Source: Streptomyces lavendulae subsp. lavendulae
Lineage (GTDB): Bacteria > Actinomycetota > Actinomycetes > Streptomycetales > Streptomycetaceae
Assembly (NCBI RefSeq): GCF_002803845.1
Contig: NZ_CP024985.1
Coordinates: 4,836,001 to 4,900,000 of the forward strand
DNA length: 64,000 nt
Direction: 5' to 3'
The position numbers and the translations under genes were made by a program. Shown in pieces: positions 8,180 through 15,642 of the stretch (its first letter is position 1; each line of letters opens with the position of its first letter). The notes below the pieces were generated by a model. It had not been told where the DNA came from, searched no databases, and worked only from the letters and a program-made list of their open reading frames with translations.

Positions 8180-9000
8180 GCCTCTCCTAGCAGCCGCTCC
8201 AACAGGGCCTTTGTCTCTGCGACATTGAGGGCCTGGGATCGCAGCACCGCATGCCTCTGAGCGAACATGCTGACCTCATCGGGATCCCGGATGACGATGC
8301 TGATGCGCTGGTTCTCGAAGTACGCGACGCGCTGGTGATCGGGCATTTCCAGCAGGGTGAACGAACCCGCCATACCTGCGTGACCGGCGAGGCCGAGGGG
8401 GAGGACCTGGAGAGAGATCGTTGGCTGGTCAGCGCATTCGCGCAGGTGGTGCAACTGCCTCCGGCGGACGTCATCGCCGCCGATACGGTCGCGCAGCGCT
8501 GATTCCGAGACGACGAAACCGAGAGTGGGCGGGACCCGGCGGTACAGGATGTCCTGACGCTTGATGCGGCGTGCCGTCTGGGACTCGATCTTCTCCTCGC
8601 CGAAATAGGGCACGCGGCAGCCGAACAGAGCCCGGGCGTACTCCTCGGTCTGAAGCAGGCCGGGCACGAGCGTGGCCTCGAAACAGGACAGGGCGACGGC
8701 CTCGGCTTCGCTGGCGAAGTACTCCTCCTCCCAGGCCAAGAGCGTGTTCACCTCCGGCATCCTGTTCGCCGCGACCGCTAACAGGCCGGGCAGGTCGAGG
8801 GCCCGGTCCATCTTCTCGGCGACATTCGGCATCAGCGCGCGCCGGCCCTGCTCGATGGAAGCGACGGTCTCCACGTCGATGTGCAGCGCTTCGGCCAGGG
8901 CGCGCTGGGTCATTCCCTTGGCGGCTCTGGCGGCGGCTACCTGCGCGCCGACCATGGTGAGGGCCGTCTCGTTCGACCGGGGTGCTCTGCGTGGGGGCAT
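8176..9000 (-). CDS. XRE-family regulator with DUF5753 (BldB-system/WhiJ-like)
   Basis: DNA-binding regulator of 274 aa. An N-terminal helix-turn-helix lies at residues ~15-70 (QVAAARAAKGMTQRALAEAL, then VETVASIEQGRR). A long C-terminal DUF5753-type domain follows (VPGLLQTEEYARAL, RIKRQDILYR, ISLQVLPLG, FENQRIS). The ATG at 9000 (MPPRRAPRSNE) has GGGGAG about 10 bases upstream. In streptomycetes such genes form developmental regulatory sets with a DUF397 protein and an RsbW-like ATPase; all three are here, but the DUF397 partner is truncated. It is divergent from the ATPase across a 14-bp inverted repeat that is its best candidate operator. Confidence 0.88.
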   Translation of the reverse strand: MPPRRAPRSNETALTMVGAQVAAARAAKGMTQRALAEALHIDVETVASIEQGRRALMPNVAEKMDRALDLPGLLAVAANRMPEVNTLLAWEEEYFASEAEAVALSCFEATLVPGLLQTEEYARALFGCRVPYFGEEKIESQTARRIKRQDILYRRVPPTLGFVVSESALRDRIGGDDVRRRQLHHLRECADQPTISLQVLPLGLAGHAGMAGSFTLLEMPDHQRVAYFENQRISIVIRDPDEVSMFAQRHAVLRSQALNVAETKALLERLLGEA

Positions 9001-9038
9001 GGCGGTGAACTCCCCACGTACGTAGGCGGGATGCAGGC

Positions 9039-9072
9039 ATCGACCCGTACTCATCAAGGAGTACGGGTCGAT
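9039..9072. promoter_or_regulatory. Perfect 14-bp inverted repeat, candidate operator of the XRE/ATPase pair
   Basis: ATCGACCCGTACTC at 9039-9052 is exactly complementary to GAGTACGGGTCGAT at 9059-9072, with the 6-base loop ATCAAG. It is 38 bases upstream of the XRE start and 16 bases upstream of the ATPase start, so a bound dimer would control both divergent genes. It could also form a hairpin in a leader transcript. The link to the XRE protein is inferred from position. Confidence 0.7.
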
Positions 9073-9088
9073 CGTCTTGCCCACGCTA

Positions 9089-9526
9089 ATGACGCATCGC
9101 GACGATCGCTGCGTGAACGTGGAAATCCATCCGGCCCTGCTGCGTGAGCGGTACTTCCCCCGCAGCCCCCAATCCGTCCGCCCTGCCAGGGAGTTCACGG
9201 CGGAGACATTGCACGCGTGGGGTGTCACATGTCGTCGGGACGACCTGTTGCTCTGCGTGAGCGAGCTGGCCACCAACGCCCTGCTGCACGGCGTCCCGCC
9301 CGGCCGGTACTACCGGGTGCGGCTGATGCTCTTCGACGGGGCCGTCCGGGCCGAGGTGCACGACAGCGGGGGCGGGCGGCCCCGGATCGCGGACCGGGAT
9401 CCGGGGGCAGAGGGCGGGCGGGGGCTGCTGCTGGTGGCCGGGGTCGCGGACCGGTGGGGGGTGACGCCGAGGATGCCCGGCAAGGCGGTGTGGTGCGAGT
9501 TCGGGGTGCGGACGGCGGGCCCCTAG
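9089..9526 (+). CDS. RsbW-like ATP-binding protein (HATPase_c_2)
   Basis: Small GHKL-fold ATPase of 145 aa, of the anti-sigma-factor/serine-kinase type that accompanies XRE-DUF397 genes. The N-box is SELATNALLHG (about residues 55-65), the G1 region is EVHDSGGGRPRI, and the G2 loop is EGGRGLLLVAGVADRWG. The start is uncertain: ATG 9089, GTG 9113 and GTG 9119 are all in frame and none has a good ribosome site. It is divergent from the XRE regulator and lies 42 bases ahead of hemB, so hemB may partly depend on its transcript. Its partner (sigma factor or anti-anti-sigma factor) is not in the window. Confidence 0.88.
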   Translation: MTHRDDRCVNVEIHPALLRERYFPRSPQSVRPAREFTAETLHAWGVTCRRDDLLLCVSELATNALLHGVPPGRYYRVRLMLFDGAVRAEVHDSGGGRPRIADRDPGAEGGRGLLLVAGVADRWGVTPRMPGKAVWCEFGVRTAGP

Positions 9527-9568
9527 GCTTGGGGGGACTGCTGTCGATGCTCGAAGAGGCGACTGAGA

Positions 9569-10570
9569 ATGAGCGCGTACGGATCCTTCCCCGGCTCCCG
9601 GCCCCGCCGGCTGCGCACCACCCCGGCCATGCGGCGGATGGTCGCGGAGTACCGGCTGCACCCCTCGGACCTGATCCTCCCGGCGTTCGTCCGGGAAGGC
9701 ATCACCGAGCCGCTGCCGATCTCGGCGATGCCGGGCGTGGTCCAGCACAGCCGGGACACGCTGCGGAAGGCCGCCGTGGAGGCGGTCGAGGCGGGCGTCT
9801 CGGGGATCATGCTCTTCGGCGTCCCGGCCGACGAGAACAAGGACGCGCTCGGCACGGCGGGCACCGAGCCCGACGGCATCCTCCAGGTCGCGATCCGCGA
9901 CGTGAAGGCCGAGGTCGGCGACGACCTCGTCATCATGTCCGACCTGTGCCTGGACGAGTACACCGACCACGGCCACTGCGGTGTCCTGGACGAGCACGGC
10001 CGCGTCGACAACGACGCCACGCTGGAGCGGTACGCGGAGATGGCGCAGGTCCAGGCCGACGCGGGCGTCCACGTGGTGGGCCCGAGCGGCATGATGGACG
10101 GCCAGGTCGGCGTCGTCCGCGACGCCCTCGACGAGACGGGCCACGAGGACGTCTCGATCCTCGCCTACACCGCGAAGTACTCCTCGGCCTTCTACGGTCC
10201 CTTCCGCGAGGCCGTCGCCTCCTCCCTCCAGGGCGACCGCAAGACGTACCAGCAGGACCCGGCCAACGCCCGCGAGTCCTTGCGGGAGCTGGCGCTGGAC
10301 CTGGAGGAGGGCGCCGACATGGTGATGGTGAAGCCCGCCGGTCCGTACCTGGACATCCTCCACCGGGTCGCGGAGGCCGTGGACGTGCCGGTGGCGGCGT
10401 ACCAGATCAGCGGCGAGTACGCGATGGTCGAGGCCGCCGCCGAGAAGGGCTGGATCGAGCGGGACCGGGCGATCCTGGAGACCCTGCTCGGCATCAAGCG
10501 GGCGGGCGCCGACACGATCCTCACCTACTGGGCGACCGAGGTCGCGGGCTGGCTGCGCGAGACCCGCTGA
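9569..10570 (+). CDS. hemB: Delta-aminolevulinic acid dehydratase (porphobilinogen synthase)
   Basis: Condenses two 5-aminolevulinates to porphobilinogen, the HemC substrate. 333 aa, full length. Schiff-base lysines are Lys203 (YTAKYSSAFYGPF) and Lys255 (MVMVKPAGPYLD). The metal site CLDEYTDHGHCG (127-138) keeps Cys127 and Cys137 but has Asp129 where classical zinc enzymes have the middle Cys, so the metal preference may be mixed Zn/Mg. It lies apart from rex-hemACD, behind the XRE/ATPase module; in S. coelicolor, as I recall, hemB directly follows hemD. Transcription must come from its own promoter or from the ATPase gene. Confidence 0.97.
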   Translation: MSAYGSFPGSRPRRLRTTPAMRRMVAEYRLHPSDLILPAFVREGITEPLPISAMPGVVQHSRDTLRKAAVEAVEAGVSGIMLFGVPADENKDALGTAGTEPDGILQVAIRDVKAEVGDDLVIMSDLCLDEYTDHGHCGVLDEHGRVDNDATLERYAEMAQVQADAGVHVVGPSGMMDGQVGVVRDALDETGHEDVSILAYTAKYSSAFYGPFREAVASSLQGDRKTYQQDPANARESLRELALDLEEGADMVMVKPAGPYLDILHRVAEAVDVPVAAYQISGEYAMVEAAAEKGWIERDRAILETLLGIKRAGADTILTYWATEVAGWLRETR

Positions 10571-10598
10571 GTGCGCTGAGTGCGGTGCGCGGGCCGGG

Positions 10599-11000
10599 AT
10601 GAGTACGGACACTCATGCCGGCCCGGCGCCGTCCGGCTTGAGTGGGGGCATGGACACCACCGCCCCTGTAGAGCGCGACCGCCGCGCGTACGTCGCCCCG
10701 CTCGTCTCCACCCTGCTGACGCTGCCCGCCGCCGCCGTCACCCTGTTCTTCGCGGGGCTCTCCCCGATGGCCTGCGACTCCTGCGAGGACGCGGCCTCGG
10801 ACCGCTTCGACGCGAGCTTCGGGCCCGCGTGGACGGTGTTCACGGGCGGGCTGGTCCTCGTACTGCTCCTGCTCGTGGCCTGCTGGGCGCTGCCCCGCAA
10901 CCGCGGCAACCGGGGGCGGCGGCTCGCGCTGGCGCTGGCGGCGCCGGGGGCCGTGGTGCTGAACGTGATCGTCTTCGCCGCCATGGTCGACTGGCCCTAG
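10599..11000 (+). CDS. Small membrane protein of unknown function
   Basis: 133 aa with three likely membrane helices: VAPLVSTLLTLPAAAVTLFF, WTVFTGGLVLVLLLLVACW and LALALAAPGAVVLNVIVFA. A CDSCED motif sits in the first extracytoplasmic loop, possibly a disulfide or metal site. Two starts are possible, ATG 10599 and ATG 10650 (MDTTAPVERD), neither with a well-spaced ribosome site; the second gives 116 aa and leaves the membrane part intact. It follows hemB by 28 bases and may be co-transcribed. I do not recognise a family. Confidence 0.7.
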   Translation: MSTDTHAGPAPSGLSGGMDTTAPVERDRRAYVAPLVSTLLTLPAAAVTLFFAGLSPMACDSCEDAASDRFDASFGPAWTVFTGGLVLVLLLLVACWALPRNRGNRGRRLALALAAPGAVVLNVIVFAAMVDWP

Positions 11001-11058
11001 CCGGGTGGGAGGAGCAGGCTGGGGGGAGAGGCGCACGGCACAGTGGAGGTGGTCCGCC

Positions 11059-11331
11059 ATGCCCACACTCGCAGGCTGGCACGTCGAGATGGAGTTCACC
11101 GAGGACGGCCACCGCACGAACGCGGCGGCCCTGTTGAGGCTCGCCGACGGTTCCGAGGTCAGGGCGCGCGGCTACGCGATGCGGCACCCGTCCGACCCGG
11201 AGCAGTTGCGGGTAGGTGAGGAGATCGCCGGGGCGCGGGCCCTGATGGACCTCGCGGGCCAGCTGCTCCAGAAGGCCCACGGGGAGATCGACGAGGCCAC
11301 GGGACGGCATTCCTACCCGCTGACGGCCTGA
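11059..11331 (+). CDS. DUF1876 protein (copy 1)
   Basis: 90-aa DUF1876 (dsRBD-like fold) protein: AGWHVEMEFTEDGHRTNAAA, RGYAMRHPSD, VGEEIAGARALMDLAGQLL. The ATG at 11059 has GGAGGT at 11045-11050. The function of the family is unknown. A paralogue at 13972-14244 shares the same architecture (WHVDVEFQED, RHPSD, VGEEIAAARALNDL), and the two flank the ABC exporter/TetR locus. A strong hairpin follows and separates it from the convergent ABC permease. Confidence 0.85.
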   Translation: MPTLAGWHVEMEFTEDGHRTNAAALLRLADGSEVRARGYAMRHPSDPEQLRVGEEIAGARALMDLAGQLLQKAHGEIDEATGRHSYPLTA

Positions 11332-11341
11332 CCGCCGCGGT

Positions 11342-11378
11342 CCGGGCCCGTGCTGACCCCCGTCCGGCACGGGCCCGG
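11342..11378. terminator. Bidirectional hairpin between convergent genes
   Basis: CCGGGCCCGTGC at 11342-11353 pairs perfectly with GCACGGGCCCGG at 11367-11378 (12-base arms, 13-base loop). It lies between the DUF1876 stop and the ABC permease stop and can serve both strands. Confidence 0.75.
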
Positions 11379-11396
11379 TGGTGCGGGCGCCCCCGC

Positions 11397-12146
11397 TCAG
11401 CGGGTGCGGCGCCGGAAGAGGACGCCCGCCAGGGTGACGGCCAGGGCGGTGATCGCCGCGCACCAGGCGAGGGCGGTCCAGGGGGCGTTGCCCGCCGGGC
11501 GGTCCAGGAGGAGGGCGCGCAGCGATTCGATCACCGGGGTCAGCGGCTGGTGGCCGGCGAAGCCGTGCAGCCAGGACGGCATGGTGTCGATGGGGACGAA
11601 GGCGCTGGACGGGTAGGGCAGGAACATCATCAGGAAGGTGAACCCGCCCGCGGCCTCCGGGGACTTGGCGAGCAGGCCCAGCGTCGCGGCCAGCCAGGAG
11701 ATGGCGGTGATGTACGCGACGAGGAGCCCGGCGGCGGCGAGGTAGGCGGGCGCCGAAGCCCGGGGGCGGAAGCCGATGGCGAGGGCGACGGCCAGGACGA
11801 GGGTCGTCGAGACGAGGTTGCGGACGACCGATGCCGTGACGTGTCCGGCGAGGACGGGGACGCCGCCCACGTCCAGGGAGCGGAGGCGGTCGACGATGCC
11901 GTTCTTCATGTCGTCGGCCACGCTCACGGCGGTGCTCGCCGCGCCGAAGCCCGCGCACAGGAGCATGGCGCCGGGGACCACGTAGGTCACGTACGCCGTC
12001 CCGGTGTCGATGGCGCCGCCGAAGAAGTACACGAAGATCAGCATCAGCATGACGGGGAGCATCAGGGCGGCGATCAGCGCGTCGGGGCTGCGCCGGCTGA
12101 TGCGCAGGCTGCGCCCGGCCATGGTGAGGGCGGCGGTACCGGTCAT
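11397..12146 (-). CDS. ABC-2 type exporter permease (DrrB-like)
   Basis: 249-aa membrane subunit of a drug-type exporter. About six transmembrane helices are visible (LIAALMLPVMLMLIFVYFFG, YVVPGAMLLCAGFG, LVLAVALAIGF, YLAAAGLLVAYITAI, FTFLMMFLPYPSSAF, WCAAITALAVTLAGVLF). The loop DMKNGIVDRLRSLDVGG is typical of DrrB/ABC2_membrane proteins. The ATG overlaps the ATPase stop (ATGA), so the subunits are coupled. The substrate is unknown; the adjacent TetR gene suggests substrate-induced expression. Confidence 0.92.
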   Translation of the reverse strand: MTGTAALTMAGRSLRISRRSPDALIAALMLPVMLMLIFVYFFGGAIDTGTAYVTYVVPGAMLLCAGFGAASTAVSVADDMKNGIVDRLRSLDVGGVPVLAGHVTASVVRNLVSTTLVLAVALAIGFRPRASAPAYLAAAGLLVAYITAISWLAATLGLLAKSPEAAGGFTFLMMFLPYPSSAFVPIDTMPSWLHGFAGHQPLTPVIESLRALLLDRPAGNAPWTALAWCAAITALAVTLAGVLFRRRTR

Positions 12147-13069
12147 CGGGGGGCTCCCGTCAGGGCGAGGAAGACGTCGTCGAGGGTGGCGGTGCGGAGC
12201 GTGAAGCGCTCGACGCCGGTGCGGTCGGGGTCGAGTTCGTCGAGCAGGGCGCGGACGTGGGCGGCGGTGCCGTCGGTGGGCAGGCCGAGGGTCAGTGCGC
12301 CGGGGTCGTGGTGGACGGCGCGGGCGGTGAGGGCCTCGTAGGCGTCTCGGCTGGTCAGGGTGAGGTCGAGGCGGTGTCCGGCGACGCGGGCCTTCAGTTC
12401 GGCGGGGGTGCCCTCGGCGGTGACGCGGCCGGAGTCGAGGACGGTGACGCGGTCGGCGAGCCGGTCGGCCTCCTCCAGGTACTGGGTGGTGAGCAGGACG
12501 GTGGTGCCGTCGGCGCGCAGTTCCCGTACGAGGTCCCAGAGTTCCGCGCGGCTGCGCGGATCGAGGCCGGTCGTGGGCTCGTCCAGGAACAGCACGGCGG
12601 GCTTGCCGACGAGGCTCGCCGCGAGGTCCAGGCGCCGCCGCATTCCGCCCGAGTAGGTCTTGGTGAGGCGGTCGGCGGCCTCGGACAGGCCGAAGCGGTC
12701 GAGGAGTTCACCGGCGCGGGCGCGGGCTTCGCGGGCGGACAGCCCGGTGAGCCTGCCGGTCATGCGCAGGGTCTCGGCGCCGGTCTGGAGGTCGTCGAGG
12801 GCCGCGAACTGGCCGGTGAGGCTGATGCGTTCCCGTACGAGGGCCCGCGCGCCGGTGATGTCGTGCCCGGCCACGCGGGCGGTCCCGGAGTCGGGCGCGG
12901 TGAGGGTGGTGAGGACCCGGACGGTGGTGGTCTTCCCGGCGCCGTTGGGGCCGAGGAGGGCGAGGACGGAGCCGCGCGGGACGGAGAGGTCGAGGCCGTC
13001 GAGGACGCGCAGGTCCCCGTAGGACTTGGTGAGGCCGGTGGCGTGGATGCCGAGGGCGCGCGGGGTCAT
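12143..13069 (-). CDS. ABC exporter ATP-binding protein (DrrA-like)
   Basis: 308-aa ATPase of the DrrA/daunorubicin-resistance class. Walker A is LLGPNGAGKTTTVRVL (about 38-53), the Q-loop is in ISLTGQFAALDD, the signature motif is TYSGGMRRRLDLA, Walker B is AVLFLDEPTTGLDP, and the switch motif is VLLTTQYLEEADRLADR. A C-terminal DUF4162-like region (TLRTATLDDVFLALTG) marks this subfamily. It is coupled to the permease downstream and divergent from the TetR regulator across two operator-like repeats. Confidence 0.94.
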   Translation of the reverse strand: MTPRALGIHATGLTKSYGDLRVLDGLDLSVPRGSVLALLGPNGAGKTTTVRVLTTLTAPDSGTARVAGHDITGARALVRERISLTGQFAALDDLQTGAETLRMTGRLTGLSAREARARAGELLDRFGLSEAADRLTKTYSGGMRRRLDLAASLVGKPAVLFLDEPTTGLDPRSRAELWDLVRELRADGTTVLLTTQYLEEADRLADRVTVLDSGRVTAEGTPAELKARVAGHRLDLTLTSRDAYEALTARAVHHDPGALTLGLPTDGTAAHVRALLDELDPDRTGVERFTLRTATLDDVFLALTGAPR

Positions 13070-13085
13070 GAGGGACGGTGCTCCC

Positions 13086-13127
13086 TTCTGCGTATGTCAT
13101 ACGCTCTTCTGCGTAAGTAATACACAG
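13086..13127. promoter_or_regulatory. Two tandem operator-like repeats, probable TetR binding sites
   Basis: The unit TTCTGCGTA-N-GT-N-ATAC-N-C occurs at 13086-13104 and 13107-13125, exactly 21 bases apart (two helical turns). The first contains a perfect dyad, GCGTATGTCATACGC (13090-13104). The second is a weaker version, GCGTAAGTAATACAC. The region is AT-rich for this genome and lies between the divergent ABC and tetR starts, the normal place for a TetR operator. Confidence 0.75.
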
Positions 13128-13162
13128 AACTAGGATGGGGGTCAATCGAGAAGTGGGCGGTC

Positions 13163-13930
13163 ATGGCGGACGAGGACAGCGGGACCGGGCTCCCGGCGAG
13201 CCTGGAAATGGCCTGGGGCCTGCGCGAACGCCCCGGCAAGGGGCCGCGCCCCACGCTCACGCTGCCCCGGATCGTGGAGGCGGCCGTCGCGCTCGCCGCC
13301 ACGGAGGGCATGGACGCCGTGTCGATGGGCCGGGTCGCCAAGGAGCTGGGCGCCTCGACGATGTCCCTCTACCGCTACGTCGCCGCCAAGGAGGAGCTGT
13401 ACGTCCTCATGGCCGACGCGGGGGTCGGCACCCCGCCGCCGCTGCCGCCCGGGGCGCAGGACCTGGGCTGGCGCGAGCTGCTGACGCAATGGGCGTACGC
13501 GCAGCGGGCCGTCCTGATGGCCAACTCCTGGATCCTGCGCATCCCGATCACGGCCCCGCCGGCCACCCCGAACCAGCTCGCCTGGATGGACCGGGGGCTC
13601 GCCGCGATGGCCGGCACGGGCCTGGAGGAGGGCGAGAAGCTCTCCACGATCATCCTGATCGGGGGCCTGGTGCGGAACGAGGCCACGATGGCCGCCGACA
13701 TGATCGACGCCATCGTGAAGTCCGGAGTCACGCCGCAGCAGGCCCTGGACCGGTACGTCCGCACCCTGCGGCTGCTCGCAGGCCCGGACGCGCACCCGGC
13801 GGTGACGCGGCTGCTGGACTCGGACGCCTTCAGCGGCTCCGGCGAGCCGGACTTCCAGTTCCGCTTCGGGCTGGAGCGGATCCTGGACGGGCTCGCGCCG
13901 CTGGTCGCGGGACGGGCGGGGACGGGCTGA
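13163..13930 (+). CDS. TetR-family regulator (TetR_C domain class)
   Basis: 255-aa repressor. The N-terminal helix-turn-helix is at residues ~33-80 (LTLPRIVEAAVALAATEG, then VSMGRVAKELGASTMSLYRY, the class signature). The C-terminal effector domain resembles that of TetR itself (MANSWILRIPITAPPATPNQ, STIILIGGLVRNEA). It is divergent from the drrAB-like exporter, with two operator repeats between, so I infer repression of the exporter and of itself, relieved by a transported compound. The DUF1876 gene follows after 41 bases. Confidence 0.92.
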   Translation: MADEDSGTGLPASLEMAWGLRERPGKGPRPTLTLPRIVEAAVALAATEGMDAVSMGRVAKELGASTMSLYRYVAAKEELYVLMADAGVGTPPPLPPGAQDLGWRELLTQWAYAQRAVLMANSWILRIPITAPPATPNQLAWMDRGLAAMAGTGLEEGEKLSTIILIGGLVRNEATMAADMIDAIVKSGVTPQQALDRYVRTLRLLAGPDAHPAVTRLLDSDAFSGSGEPDFQFRFGLERILDGLAPLVAGRAGTG

Positions 13931-13971
13931 CGGGTGCACCCTGGAAAGCAGTGGCCTCGGAGGTGATCGCC

Positions 13972-14244
13972 ATGAAGGATGCCGTCGGATGGCATGTGGA
14001 CGTGGAGTTCCAGGAGGACAGCAAGCGCACCCGCGCCGCCGCCCTCGTCCGGCTGCCGGACGGGAGCGAGCTGCGCTCGCACGGCTATTCCAGCCGTCAC
14101 CCCAGTGACGGCAACCAGCCCAGGGTGGGAGAGGAGATCGCGGCGGCCCGCGCGCTCAACGATCTGAAGGAGCAGTTGCTCACCAAGGCGCACGACGAGA
14201 TCGACGGTGCGTCGGGGCGCACGTCCTACCCGATCGAGCGCTGA
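13972..14244 (+). CDS. DUF1876 protein (copy 2)
   Basis: 90-aa paralogue of the 11059 gene: VGWHVDVEFQEDSKRTRAAA, SHGYSSRHPSD, VGEEIAAARALNDLKEQLL and a GRTSYPIE end. The ATG at 13972 follows an extended Shine-Dalgarno, GGAGGTGATC at 13960-13969, an unusually long match to the 16S rRNA tail that suggests high expression. Function unknown. It is probably co-transcribed with tetR; the paired copies suggest a duplication or an insertion of the exporter cassette between them. Confidence 0.87.
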   Translation: MKDAVGWHVDVEFQEDSKRTRAAALVRLPDGSELRSHGYSSRHPSDGNQPRVGEEIAAARALNDLKEQLLTKAHDEIDGASGRTSYPIER

Positions 14245-14327
14245 CCGCTCCCGGAGGGAAGGGGCCGGCGCGGCGGCCCGGCCCGGCCGTGAGTACGCCC
14301 GGGCCGTCGTCCGCGGCAGGGGCGCGG

Positions 14328-14489
14328 TCAGTCGCCCCCGCCACCTCCGCAGGACGAGTCGCCGCCGCAGCCGTAGAAGGAACCCGCGTCGCCCTGCGAG
14401 CGGCGGCCGCGGCTCGGGCGTCCGCGCTCGCGCCAGATGGTGAAGCCCACCCACGCGAGGGCGAACCCGATGACGATCAAGTAGCCCAT
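14328..14489 (-). CDS. Short single-span membrane protein with Gly/Cys-rich tail
   Basis: 53-aa protein. MGYLIVIGFALAWVGFTIW is one transmembrane helix, followed by a basic segment and a tail ending FYGCGGDSSCGGGGGD with two cysteines. The ATG at 14489 has GGGGGAG upstream. Similar small proteins with Cys/Gly-rich ends occur in streptomycetes, but I know of no function. Metal binding by the tail is conceivable. Confidence 0.7.
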   Translation of the reverse strand: MGYLIVIGFALAWVGFTIWRERGRPSRGRRSQGDAGSFYGCGGDSSCGGGGGD

Positions 14490-14585
14490 TGCTCCCCCTG
14501 GTGGCCGCGTCCCGCCATTCTCGTGGATGCGGGGAACTCCCTGCGCCCACGGGCGCGTCACGGTCCGCGGCCCCGGGGGGCGGGG

Positions 14586-15392
14586 TCAGGCCGGCTGCTC
14601 CGGGGTGGTCGCGGTGATCACCGAGAAGGCGCCGCCCTGCGGGTCGGCGAGGACGGCCATCCGGCCGACCGCCATGTCGAAGGCAGGGGCGAGGACGCTG
14701 CCGCCGGCCCGGACGGCGGCGGCCTGGACCTCGTCGACGCTGTCCACGTGGAAGTAGGCCTGCCAGTGCGGCGGTACGCCCGGCGGGAGCTGGGTCAGGT
14801 CCATCATCCCGCCGACCGCGCGCCCGTCGACCTGGAACTCGATGTAGCCCTCGGCGCCCGGGATCTCGGAGCGGTGCGTGGTGACGGGCAGGATGGAGGA
14901 GTAGAACGCGGAGGCGGCCGGGAGGTCGGCGGTGGTCAGCTCGTTCCAGATGAGCGCGCCGTGCTCGTTGACGATGCCCGCGCCGTCGAAGGTGCCGGGC
15001 TGCCACAGGCCGACGACGGCCCCGGTCGGGTCGGCGATCACTGCCATCCGGCCGAGGTCCATGACGTCCGTCGGGCCCATCATGACCGTGCCGCCGGCGT
15101 CGGTGACGGACTTGACGGTGCCGTCGATGTTGTCGGTGGCCAGGTACGTGGTCCACACCGTCGGGGGCAGCGGGTCGGGGACGCTGCCGTCCGGGTTCAT
15201 CGCCTTCATGATCCCGGCGACCGGCTTGCCCTTGAGGGTGCAGACGGAGTACCCACCGGTCTCGGCCGGCCCGACCTCGCCCTGCCAGCCGAAGAGGTCG
15301 CAGTAGAAGTCGAGGGCCGCCTGCTGGTCGGGGACCATCAGGTCGATCCAGCACGGGGTGCCGGGCTTGTAGGGGCCGTTCATGTCGGGCAC
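14586..15392 (-). CDS. VOC-family protein with two glyoxalase-like domains
   Basis: 268-aa tandem vicinal-oxygen-chelate protein. Domain 1 covers about residues 8-130 (PCWIDLMVPDQQAALDFYCD, DLFGWQ, MAVIADPTGAVVGLWQ) and domain 2 about 140-262 (WNELTTADLPAASAFYSS, MAVLADPQGGAFSVI). The GTG at 15392 is preceded by GGAGG. Proteins of this shape include the 27-kDa antigen Cfp30B-like group. Substrate unknown. The 250 bases between it and the toxin gene show no convincing gene. Confidence 0.88.
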   Translation of the reverse strand: MPDMNGPYKPGTPCWIDLMVPDQQAALDFYCDLFGWQGEVGPAETGGYSVCTLKGKPVAGIMKAMNPDGSVPDPLPPTVWTTYLATDNIDGTVKSVTDAGGTVMMGPTDVMDLGRMAVIADPTGAVVGLWQPGTFDGAGIVNEHGALIWNELTTADLPAASAFYSSILPVTTHRSEIPGAEGYIEFQVDGRAVGGMMDLTQLPPGVPPHWQAYFHVDSVDEVQAAAVRAGGSVLAPAFDMAVGRMAVLADPQGGAFSVITATTPEQPA

Positions 15393-15642
15393 GGATGCCT
15401 CCGGGTGGCGCTCGGGGGAAGGACGGGCCGTCCCCTACCCGGCCCCGGCGGGCGGAAATCGGACCGTACGGGTGAACGGGCGTACGGCCCCTTTCGGGTG
15501 GGGACGCGCACGCCGTCGGTGAGGGCGATCCCGGTGACGGCCGGGTGGGGGGGCGGGACCCCCGCCCCGGCGGTCAGCGTGAGCGCGGCCGGCGACAGGG
15601 TGGGGAACGTTCCCCGTGACCCGCGGCACGCGGTGGGGCGGG

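Noticed and set aside
6779..8260. A 493-codon Gly/Arg/Ala-rich frame overlapping the HEAT-repeat gene
   Set aside because: Composition bias of a shifted frame; the HEAT frame has repeat periodicity and proper start context.
13135..14244. A 369-codon frame running through tetR into the second DUF1876 gene
   Set aside because: Only its last 90 codons are real; the upstream part is the shifted frame of tetR, and the DUF1876 gene has its own excellent ribosome site.
15393..15642. Possible short coding segment on the minus strand (TLSPAALTLTAGAGVPPPHP)
   Set aside because: No start codon with a ribosome site, no recognisable family, and high-GC drift can produce such text.
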